This document shows, in pieces, positions 51,301 through 57,151 of a stretch of DNA of 64,000 nt (the stretch's first letter is position 1; every line of letters begins with the position of its first letter). A program made the translations under genes and the position numbers. The DNA lies in assembly GCF_037975245.1 (NCBI RefSeq), contig NC_092574.1:9399713-9463712 (forward strand), in the 5' to 3' direction. Below the pieces are notes generated by a model that was not told the origin of the DNA, did not search any database, and saw only the letters and a program-made list of their open reading frames with translations. Source of the stretch: Apostichopus japonicus (taxonomy: Eukaryota > Echinodermata > Holothuroidea > Aspidochirotida > Stichopodidae).

Positions 51301-54300
51301 CTCCGACCAGAATTCACCCGATAACCAGATGCAAATCCACCTAGCAACCGAGGTAACTTGCTTGAGGACTCCAACGAACAACCACTGATTTAATTTCATG
51401 CCTTCATCACTTTAGCCACCACTCACATGGGACCTATTCTAAGTCTGACGATACATGCGTATGTGTGAGGTCCTGAAAACATAATAAAAGTTGTTTGTCT
51501 TGCTATCCTTGTTTTCAAATTTCATGTAAATGTATTCTCGTAGACCTAGCAACCTGGTTTAACATGCTGGCGCCAAATTTGCGCTAAGCTCGCTATACGA
51601 ACTCGGATATGGGCTGTGCCTTATTAGTTAGTTATTTAAATTATTAATAATGGCGGGAGGAAATGCACCATTTTGTGGTATGACTCCCAGGACAGAAAGT
51701 CGAAAAACTCACATGCAGTCGCGGCGGATAGCTTCCTTCGCCTACATGTCCGGGGAAATTTTGGGACATCGTTCCTATAGACCAGGGGTGGGCAACCTGC
51801 GGGCCACATGCGGCCCGCCAGTGATTTTTTTGCGGCCCGTGAGATGTCTCAAGAAAAAGAAAAAAATCAATCTATTTTGCATCATCACCAAAAACGAGCT
51901 AGCTGCTTAGAATTTATCTGCACTTATGATGCTGTCAGGTTGGTCTATTATCACCATTAATTATCGACAGGACTGTATTGACATTATGGTTTTGTGAATA
52001 CAGATTAAGTACACACACCTATTGCTTGAACGTCCTCGGAATCAAAGGTTTGAAATCAGCAGCAGGTCGTTGGTTAGGTGCGGCCCTGTCAATCTTTCAC
52101 TCCTAAAATCTGGCCCAATCATTCAAAAGGTTGCCCACCCCTGCAATGGGCCTATATCTGAGGCCCTGGGGTCAGTGGCGTCGTGCCCATTGGGGCCCGG
52201 GGGGCACAGCCCCCCCCCAAAATTGTCAAAGGTGTCATAAAATCTTGTCACAATTTAAAAAAAAGTGTTTTCGAAATCGAAAAGTAGACTAAATATTCAA
52301 TTGCTCTTTGATGGTCGTTGCGGATTTTCCACACACCTCAAAGACGACATATCGGGATTAGTAATGCCATTACCTTTGAATATGTTTGTCCTAAGCTCGC
52401 GTTTGATACAGTCTCAATTAACCTGGAAAATATTCACTTCGTTATCGCGCGTTTTACCTTAGGTTTCGCTACTTTCACTTTTTCTGCCCATGTTTTCAAA
52501 CGGCATGGCTTTTTCTTCACCCAGTCACCACTTCTCACGGGCATGGGCGGCGGAACCGGGGGGCACAGAGGGCATGTGCCCCCACTTTTCCCCAGGTTAA
52601 AATTGTGCCCATTTTCTACATAAAAATTGAGGTGTCTCAAGTTAGCGAGAGGCCAGGGAACCAGAATGAACCCTCGGGAAGGGCCTTTTTCCGGCCATCT
52701 GAGGGGTTTGTAAAACCAAAAATTTTCTACTACGCTCCGCGCCAACCGATGGTGGTGCTCCGCTCAGATAGTCGTGCATACAACTTTGCAACTCCTGGCT
52801 ACGCCTCTGACTCTTAGTGAATTTCTGTGGGTCAAACTCAAAGCTATTTCGAATGATACAAATTTGTTAAGATATTAACAAGAAATAAACTCTAATTCGG
52901 AAGATTCCTACATTACAATTAGCATGATTTCGCCTCATTCTGTCTCAAAAGAAAACTTGTTCCTTGTTTCCCAATTTGCACATTGGATATTGCAGTGCTA
53001 GTATGCATATTTTCCTTGAGAGGGGGGAGGGGGGCGTTGATGGAGTGATGTGTGTACACAAATAAGATAATACAATAAGAGTTGTAAAGGGTACCGTACT
53101 AAATATAAGGCTGCATCAGTCCAATCGAATTGCTGCAAAGTGCCCTTTGATGTCGGTGCCCCCCCCCCCCAGAATAAAAGTGCTTCCGCAGCCCTTGATG
53201 GGCGGTGATCATGGATATCAGCCAACACGAAAATGTTTCGATATCTTAAATTTTGGGCGCTTCTGGGAGACGAGGAATTGGTAAACTTAGGAATAAATGG
53301 CGATGACTTCCTTCGAGAATATTTCCCAAAATAAAAAATTGCCGGAAATTTTTATCAATTTTAGGGGTGTTGCTTTCTGCCATAATGCACGGGAAGTGCC
53401 GTTTCCTGCAATCTGAGGGGTCTGCCAGAAGAAAAATTTTCTTGTACGCTGCGCGCCAACCGATGGTGGCGCTCCGCTTAGATAGTACTTACGGCCGGAA
53501 TACTCGAATCGATTCCGTCCCCCCCACGTTTCAAATCGGATTGACGCCCCTGGTGTCATTAATGTATGATTGACATTTTCATGCTTTTGTAACTTGCCGT
53601 GAACAAGTGTTGTAAACGTGAGAACTTTGCGGTCAATTGTTCGGTAATATCGTCATGATTGGAACCACTTTATCTGCAATCAAAGAGAGACTCCCAGTAT
53701 GTCTGTGTTGCTTCCTGTCGTAGAAATTTAAAAGTGACGCGAGTCTGAAAAATCACATGTGGGGGTCCAATTTGACCTTAAACTGAAGTGGCTTGTTACA
53801 TTTCTTTAGACTTTTGATTCCTTGCCGGAGGCGAATGGAATCTCTGTGATGGTGATGGCGTGTGTGCATGTGACCTATGCTTGTAAACATGGTAATTCTT
53901 AAAGTTCATGGTGGATTAACTAAATACTGGGCATGTGGTTCATTCTTATTAAGTACGATGTTCCTATTCTTTTCTGTGAAGGTCAAAGGTCATTTGAGGT
54001 CTTCAGATTTCAAAGTCTGATAAGTTTGTAAACACGGTAACTCAAAAGTACATCTTCATTGAACTTCATACAACCACCAAAATGTGGCATCCAAGTGATC
54101 TTTAACAGAGTAAAAGAAGGCAGAAGTAGGGATTGAACCAGGGATCTTATGATCCAAATTTTTTTTTTTACCACCAGACCATAAGGTGGACTACTGATTT
54201 TGATTTCATTAGAAATATTTAAACATCCAATTGTTGGTACTTAGTATATTTTCATTAAAAGAATTTTCCCCTTCGGGGGGGGGGGGGGGAACCTTGTCAG

Positions 54301-56653
54301 GGGCCTTCGGGGGGAACCTTGTCAGGGGGAGGGATCCGCACAACTCACCTTGTCCGTGCTGGAACCTTGTTAGGGGGGAGGGGTCCGTGCAACTCACCTA
54401 GTCCGCGCTAGAACCTTGTCAGGGTGGAGGGGTTCCGCGCAACTCATCTTGTCCGCGCTGGAACCTTGTCAGGGGGAAGGGGTCTGCTCAACTCACTTTG
54501 TTCGCGCAACTCACCTCAGGGGGAGGGGGAGGGGGGGTTTTGGGTACCAGACCAACCTATCCAGCGAAGTCCTTTTGCAGCGATTGCTCACCTATGACTT
54601 GAACTCACACTGGCAGGATTGATCAAATGATTCATAGGTAGCAGAGCTACCCATTTCACCATTTTGGTTCCCACTGGAAAAACTTTGTTTCTTATATTTA
54701 TACTTCCACCTTCTCCAAACATCAGAAAAGTAAAAGCCTTAACCTGGAATTGAGCCGCAGATATGGCATTTATCTGACTCTTTGCGTTTCAGAGCACTAC
54801 CAACTGCGCCACTGTAACTGATGAGAAATAATGCTCGTTTCTAATATTTAAATCTCCGAAAGAAAGGAAGAAAAGGTCAGAAAATTAAAAGCCTCAACTG
54901 GGAATTGAGCTGCAGATTTGGCATTTATCTGACTCTTGCGTTTCAGAGCACTACCAACTGTGCCACAGTAACTGTTGAGAAATAATGCTCCTTTCTAATA
55001 TTTAAACCTCAGAATGGAAGGAATGAAAAAAATCAGAAAATTAAAAGCCTCAACTGGGAATTGAGCTGCAGATTTGGCATTTGTCTGACTCTTGCGTTTC
55101 AGAGCACTACCAACTGCGCCACAGTAACTGTTGAGAAATAATGCTCCTTTCTAATATTTAAACCTCAGAATGGAAGGAATGAAAAAATCAGAAAAATTAA
55201 AAGCCTCAATTGGGAATTGAACCGCAGATATGGCATTTATCTGACTCTTTGCGTTTCAGAGCACTACCAAATGCGCCACAGTAACTGTTGAGAAATAATA
55301 CGCCTTTCTAATATTTAAACCTCAGAATGGAAGGGTAAATTACAATCAGAAAATTAAAAGCCTCAAGTAGGAATTGAACCGCAGATATGGCATTTATCTG
55401 AATCTTTGCGTTTTTGAGCACTACCAACTGCGCCACTGTAACTGTTGAGAAATAATGCTCGTTTCTAATACTTAAACCTAAGAATGGAAGGGGAATTCCT
55501 ACATGAAGCACTATGTTAAATGCTCTTCTTAATCTTAATGGAATTTTCTGAAAGGAATTTCATCTCTATTTGTTTCATTCTTAAATGAAGAAGGCGGACA
55601 CCATGTTAATGCTCTTCTGAATAGAATTTTCATCTGTTTGTTGTTTCATTCTTAGATGAAGCAGGCATGCACGATGTTAAATGCTCTTCTTAATCTTGAT
55701 GGAATTTTCTGAAAGGAATTTTCATCTGTATCTGTGTCATTCTTAGATGAAGCAGGGGTACACTTTGTTAAATGCTCTTCTGAATAGACTTTTCATCTCT
55801 ATTTGTTTCATTCTATAGATGAAGCAGGCGTACACTATGTTTGCCATCTGCTTTGGATCTTCGTTCATCGTTCTCCTTGGAATGGTAAGTGGTGTCCCCA
55901 GAGTGATTTTGATGTCAAATGTCACCTGTGTGTTATTTTCCGTTTCCAAAGCCGCATATTGTGATGTTTACAGTTTGATATGAGAAAAAACAGTGCACTT
56001 ACACTTCAATTTTTGATCATTATCAAATTGTTTCTTTGAAAAATTATTTCAAAATACTCAATGTTATCTATGGTTTGCACCACCTCTGGGTAAAGTAAAT
56101 TGTGTTGTTGTAATTATAAAATTCTCTGTTTTTTTTGTGCATTATTTTGTTACATTTTAAAAATCAATACACACATAATTTCCTTGTCACTGTAGAAACT
56201 TTTTTTACCCTGTATAATTACTATTATTTTTTTTTTGGACCTATTACAATAACTATAGGCTATATATTTTTTTCCTTCTTATTCTTTATAGCATATTTCT
56301 TTATAACAAAAAATAAGAACTTGTTTAATAATACACTGTATTTTTGTGTGAGAACTATGACATCATAATTATTAGTAATTATTAATTAATAATTTATTAA
56401 TTAATTATTCAATAAATAAATAAATACATAAATAAAATATTAATAATTAGTAATTAATAATTAGTAATTATATTTTCTTTATTCTCAGGTGAATCTTACC
56501 ATGTGTCACAGCGCTAACTTAGCTCACATCAAAACCAGTAGCCAGTGGCAGATTTATAACGACCGCAAGTCCAGGGAGATGGTGGAGCTGAACACCTACC
56601 AAAACACCGGCATGACCACAAGCACATCCCACATCCCTCTAAGCACCTACTAG
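36241..56653 (+). CDS. M6: Myelin proteolipid/M6 family four-pass membrane protein (whole gene, 7 coding exons)
   Basis: Coding pieces 36336-36339, 42647-42839, 44633-44792, 47805-47931, 49125-49186, 55819-55884 and 56489-56653 join with matching phases to 258 codons plus TAG. The product has four hydrophobic segments (about residues 9-28, 72-92, 121-147, 184-206). It follows the PLP/DM20/GPM6 pattern: SLIAxLLxxxGxGLFCGTGY in TM1, LFQAFMATAAI and TICG-like MICGTKGW after TM2, and VNLTMCHSANLAHIK after TM4. Known members organise membrane domains (vertebrate myelin and neurons; Drosophila M6 at epithelial tricellular contacts). The first loop has NSTS and NSSG glycosylation sequons. The usual N-terminal cysteine cluster and the cysteines of the second extracellular loop are absent from this model, so a short exon may be missing. 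Three of its introns have junction-derived minisatellites. Confidence 0.8.
36340..38287. other. M6 intron 1, proximal part
   Basis: Mostly AT-rich. It contains one tRNA-like SINE fragment (37690-37765) and no supportable exon. A cysteine-rich N-terminal exon (the family CCxxC segment) was looked for between 36340 and 42640 and not found. Confidence 0.4.
37690..37765 (-). mobile_element. tRNA-derived SINE-like fragment
   Basis: On the minus strand this has a B-box-like GGTTCAAAACC about 50 bases after an A-box-like GTGAGGTGGTTAAAA, the layout of a tRNA-derived SINE head. It does not fold into a convincing functional tRNA by eye. Confidence 0.4.
39154..39868 (-). pseudogene. Transposon-encoded protein fragment (ATSHGKG...GIGG...VKR)
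   Basis: The frame starts abruptly at about 39868 (FDNITHFRETYGVQASWNFF) and continues ATSHGKGVVHGIGGQVKRLV, then FVEVA, and DFVLVEYMGAK. Near 39285 a frameshift moves it to RPLAYVAQVQEENVDDGVVE and it ends KDHMDKHG and a stop at 39154. It resembles an uncharacterised protein I associate with mobile DNA in several invertebrates, but I cannot name the family. The 5' part is cut off by the inserted element at about 39870. It is dead: one insertion and one frameshift. Confidence 0.6.
39870..40000. mobile_element. End of a hAT-like element nested in the TA-flanked transposon
   Basis: CAGTGGCGGATCTAGGGG at 39870 looks like a hAT terminal repeat. It is followed by a segment (about 39935-39980, GCGGAGCGCCACC to GGTTGGCGCG) that recurs inverted at 52728-52770 and 53440-53485. 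The other end was not located. Confidence 0.45.
41085..41613. other. M6 intron 1, no feature recognised
   Basis: Low-complexity pyrimidine stretch at 41277-41310 and AT-rich sequence; no exon supported. Confidence 0.4.
41614..42560 (-). mobile_element. Decayed Penelope-like retroelement (RT and GIY-YIG remnants)
   Basis: On the minus strand, in order: WLRFIDNIFMIW (about 42540-42500), the motif with the catalytic aspartate pair of Penelope-type reverse transcriptases (here Asp-Asn); FLDTTVTLQNGSLKTDLFNK (about 42400-42320); SSCHPPHSMHSV in another frame; LVTEFHPGLPPLANIIQKNF, then RLKSVFSAPPVISFTRPRYL (42100-41960); and finally YCNICNLRYVRESQ with downstream basic residues (about 41760-41690), a worn GIY-YIG endonuclease start. 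The order is right for the family. Several frameshifts and stops make it inactive. It lies just upstream of the TM1 exon of the M6 gene. Confidence 0.78.
42647..42839 (+). CDS. M6: M6 exon 2 (TM1 and first extracellular loop)
   Basis: Acceptor ttattttctgtag, donor GATGT|gtaagt, entry phase 1, exit phase 2. Encodes TGPVPVSSLIAVLLICIGIG then LFCGTGYVGCQQVYDAF, NSTS, NSSG and LPKEVKD. The TM1 pattern and FCGTGY match the PLP/M6 family. The last 15 exon bases (GGAAGTGAAAGATGT) plus the donor form the unit of the array that follows. Confidence 0.85.
42825..43885 (+). repeat. 41-bp minisatellite made of the exon 2 splice-donor junction
   Basis: About 26 head-to-tail copies of a 39-44-bp unit: GAAGTGAAAGATGT, the donor gtaagtagtat, then GTCCACAGAGTCAGGT. 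The first copy is the real exon end and real donor (42840). Of the copies counted, 25 keep GATGT|gtaag; the last (about 43857) reads GATGGTATATAG and has lost it. One copy has gtaaga. Read from exon 2, each donor is preceded by GAT GTG TAA, so splicing at any distal copy would leave a stop right after Val66. Confidence 0.95.
43886..44632. other. M6 intron 2, distal part
   Basis: Unique AT-rich sequence, no exon recognised. An ATG-initiated frame at 43973-44155 lacks any recognisable domain or good splice context. Confidence 0.45.
44633..44792 (+). CDS. M6: M6 exon 3 (TM2)
   Basis: Acceptor ttgcttccag, donor ATAGTG|gtaagg, entry phase 2, exit phase 0. Encodes NPVGISICCLSGFMVFIVIF, FLFQAFMATAAITREDYSSQ and KMICGTKGWTIV. 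It matches PLP TM2 and the following EGFYTTGAxRxxxGDYKTTICG segment in layout. Confidence 0.85.
44778..46165 (+). repeat. 54-bp minisatellite made of the exon 3 splice-donor junction
   Basis: About 26 copies of a 54-bp unit: TTGGACCATAGTG (end of exon 3), the donor gtaaggaagtagg, then about 28 intronic bases ending in AAACC. The first copy is the genuine junction (44792/44793). Most copies keep a GT donor; about four have GC (gcaagg) and the last has gttagg. Because 54 is a multiple of three, the antisense strand stays open for 473 codons; that frame is a by-product. Read from exon 3, the first intronic codons are GTA AGG AAG TAG, so any distal donor use truncates the protein. Confidence 0.96.
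46166..47506. other. M6 intron 3, middle part
   Basis: Contains a CT dinucleotide run (46613-46636) and unique AT-rich sequence; no exon supported. Confidence 0.45.
47507..47694. repeat. 52-bp minisatellite upstream of M6 exon 4
   Basis: About three and a half copies of a unit starting AAGGAGTGAATGGATAATTA and ending AGAAACCGTGGTTT. Unlike the other arrays of this gene it contains no exon sequence; it stops about 110 bases before the exon 4 acceptor. Confidence 0.85.
47805..47931 (+). CDS. M6: M6 exon 4 (TM3)
   Basis: Acceptor tttgacttccag, donor CTATG|gtaagt, entry phase 0, exit phase 1. Encodes SVVLSYLLTILWMLIFAGSF, YCFLVTYMISS and HEGTDYAWSAY. TM3 matches the YALTVVWLLVFA-type helix of PLP. 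Confidence 0.82.
47932..49124. other. M6 intron 4
   Basis: Unique AT-rich sequence with a CT-rich patch near 48650-48680; no repeat or exon recognised. Confidence 0.45.
49125..49186 (+). CDS. M6: M6 exon 5 (second extracellular loop)
   Basis: Acceptor ttttgttgtag, donor GATTAT|gtaagc, entry phase 1, exit phase 0. Encodes LKGGELKFSSDGQAEAFRDY, which joins YG of exon 4. No cysteine is present, whereas vertebrate PLP has four in this loop. Position, phase and strength of the splice sites support it; similarity alone would not. Confidence 0.68.
49187..49901. other. M6 intron 5, proximal part
   Basis: A G-rich stretch (49386-49430) and a 125-codon frame (49367-49744) without recognisable domain. 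No exon supported, though a missing phase 0-0 exon of the second extracellular loop could lie in this 6.6-kb intron. Confidence 0.4.
50040..50420 (+). pseudogene. hAT transposase C-terminal dimerisation domain fragment
   Basis: The frame around 50080-50420 ends in ALLRLLLVSSASSTEAERSF, then SALRRLKTRLRSTMTQQRL, the hAT C-terminal dimerisation signature (SSTEAERSFSxLRRLKTxLRSTM). Upstream there are only about 130 bases to the element end, so the catalytic part is missing. The product would be inactive. It continues past the domain into a CAGGGACGTCGTTAG-like hAT end at about 50407. Confidence 0.85.
50729..51276. mobile_element. hAT-like non-autonomous segment, second copy
   Basis: The right half (51030-51276) is closely similar to 3630-3879 and shares the end GGCCTTAGCTACGTCCCTG. 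The left boundary may be at CATAGGCGTAGGAGCCC (about 50729), which resembles the terminal repeat in reverse. No matching 8-bp duplication was found. Confidence 0.5.
51783..52143. mobile_element. 361-bp hAT-type MITE
   Basis: Begins CAGGGGTGGGCAACCT and ends with its inverse AGGTTGCCCACCCCTG, a well-known hAT MITE terminus; an inner GCGGCCCG block lies near the left end. No coding capacity. The flanking 8 bases do not form a clean duplication. Confidence 0.82.
52173..52809. mobile_element. Further hAT-like terminal segments
   Basis: CAGTGGCGTCGTGCCC at 52173 and, inverted, CAGAGGCGTAGCCAGGAGTT ending at 52809 look like a degenerate hAT terminal pair. A GGGCATGGGCGGC-type start near 52540 suggests a second nested end. 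A TACGCTCCGCGCCAACCGAT block recurs at 53440-53485 and inverted at 39935-39980. Confidence 0.42.
53815..54080 (+). repeat. Dispersed repeat with TTCCTTGCCGGAGGC, second copy
   Basis: Same succession of blocks as 31596-32040: TTCCTTGCCGGAGGCGAATG, a GT-rich patch, AAGGTCAAAGGTCATTTGAG, and AACTCAAAAGTACATCTT. Class unknown. Confidence 0.6.
54120..54190 (-). mobile_element. tRNA-like SINE head
   Basis: On the minus strand it ends with a B-box-like TGGTTCAATCCC and has CCACCTTATGGTCTGGTGG upstream. Single, truncated copy; not a convincing functional tRNA. Confidence 0.4.
54275..54535. repeat. About 48-60-bp G-rich minisatellite
   Basis: Four to five copies of a unit starting GGAACCTTGTCAGGGGGAGG and including CGCGCAACTCACCTTGTCCG. 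It is among the most GC-rich stretches in the window. Confidence 0.85.
54720..55480 (-). repeat. 156-bp tandem array of tRNA-derived SINE-like units
   Basis: Five copies at 155-157-bp spacing (GGAATTGA at 54746, 54901, 55057, 55213 and 55370). On the minus strand each has an A box, TGGCGCAGTTGG, and about 50 bases later a B box, GGTTCAATTCC, both matching polymerase III internal promoter consensus, plus an AT-rich tail with TTTAAATATTAGAAA. SINE heads are normally dispersed; a regular head-to-tail array is unusual. It could also be a decayed tRNA gene array, but the acceptor stem does not pair well by eye. Confidence 0.75.
55496..55845 (+). repeat. Tandem repeat made of the exon 6 splice-acceptor junction
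   Basis: Five copies of a 71-91-bp unit, the last being the real junction. Copies of exon start ATGAAGCAGG occur at 55503, 55585, 55656, 55747 and 55819 (genuine). Copies at 55656 and 55747 keep a usable tttcattcttag acceptor; the one at 55585 reads cttaaATG and has lost the AG. About 22 exon bases are included before the copies diverge into TTAAATGCTCTTCT. Alternating spacing (82, 71, 91, 72) suggests a two-unit higher-order duplication. Confidence 0.88.
55819..55884 (+). CDS. M6: M6 exon 6 (TM4)
   Basis: Acceptor tttcattctatag, donor GGAATG|gtaagt, phase 0 on both sides. Encodes MKQAYTMFAICFGSSFIVLL and GM, the fourth membrane helix. Confidence 0.82.
55885..56488. other. M6 intron 6
   Basis: Very AT-rich; 56360-56475 is nearly pure A/T with ATTAATTAATAATT and AATAAATAAATA repeats directly before the last acceptor. 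No exon. Confidence 0.6.
56489..56653 (+). CDS. M6: M6 exon 7 (cytosolic tail, last)
   Basis: Acceptor ctttattctcag. Encodes VNLTMCHSANLAHIKTSSQW, then the polar tail DRKSREMVELNTYQ and TAG at 56651. The NLTMCHSANLAHIK part matches the MxxxxxYAxLK-type post-TM4 segment of M6 proteins; the Ser/Thr-rich end is typical of a cytosolic tail. Confidence 0.83.
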   Translation: MNLTMCHSANLAHIKTSSQWQIYNDRKSREMVELNTYQNTGMTTSTSHIPLSTY

Positions 56654-56845
56654 AGACCTCTAGGTTGAGACCTCTCATATGTTCACCCTACCCACTTACC
56701 CCCCTCCTCCCCCTACATCTGAGAGGAATACCTTTGATTTAGATTCATATATCTATTGACAAGAATTGGATTTTATGTCCCATTTCCCACTTCCTCACTT
56801 TTCTTGTCATAGGAAGAAAGAGAAGATGCTTTTAGATTAAACTTC

Positions 56846-56851
56846 AATAAA
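56846..56851 (+). terminator. Candidate polyadenylation signal, M6
   Basis: AATAAA about 190 bases after the stop codon, the first canonical hexamer. Later ones exist, so a longer 3' UTR is equally possible. Confidence 0.35.
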
Positions 56852-57073
56852 TTGAGAGGGAAAAGTAGTTGATATTCGTTCTAAAGACTTACTAGCAATA
56901 TCAACATTTTGAAAGTCACAAGTTATATATTTAACACACCAATTTTGTGAAGGAATTGAGTTGTACAGTTCAGGTTGGACTGCACATTCCTGTCAGATTT
57001 GAGAGACTGCAAATTATTGCTATCAATTGAACAATCTTATACTGTGGCACACATTCAAGGTTTAGCTATACAG

Positions 57074-57075
<2 letters not shown>

Positions 57076-57138
<63 letters not shown>

Positions 57139-57151
57139 ATATATATATATA
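57076..57151. repeat. TA dinucleotide microsatellite
   Basis: About 75 bases of TA, interrupted by two ACATAT units near the right end. Confidence 0.95.

Larger units (their letters stand above)
49910..53552. mobile_element. 3.6-kb hAT composite with 8-bp target duplication
   Basis: Ends CATGGGCGTCAATCC (49910) and, inverted, CAGGGGCGTCAATCC (to 53552), one mismatch apart. Both are flanked by the same 8 bases GTGTCATT (49902-49909 and 53553-53560), the hallmark of hAT insertion. Inside are a hAT transposase C-terminal fragment, a 361-bp MITE, a second hAT-like terminus and several related G/C-run segments, so it is a nested composite. It sits in M6 intron 5. Confidence 0.85.

Noticed and set aside
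54720-55480. Five functional tRNA genes
   Set aside because: A and B boxes are present, but I could not pair a convincing 7-bp acceptor stem or a clean anticodon arm; SINE-like heads fit better.
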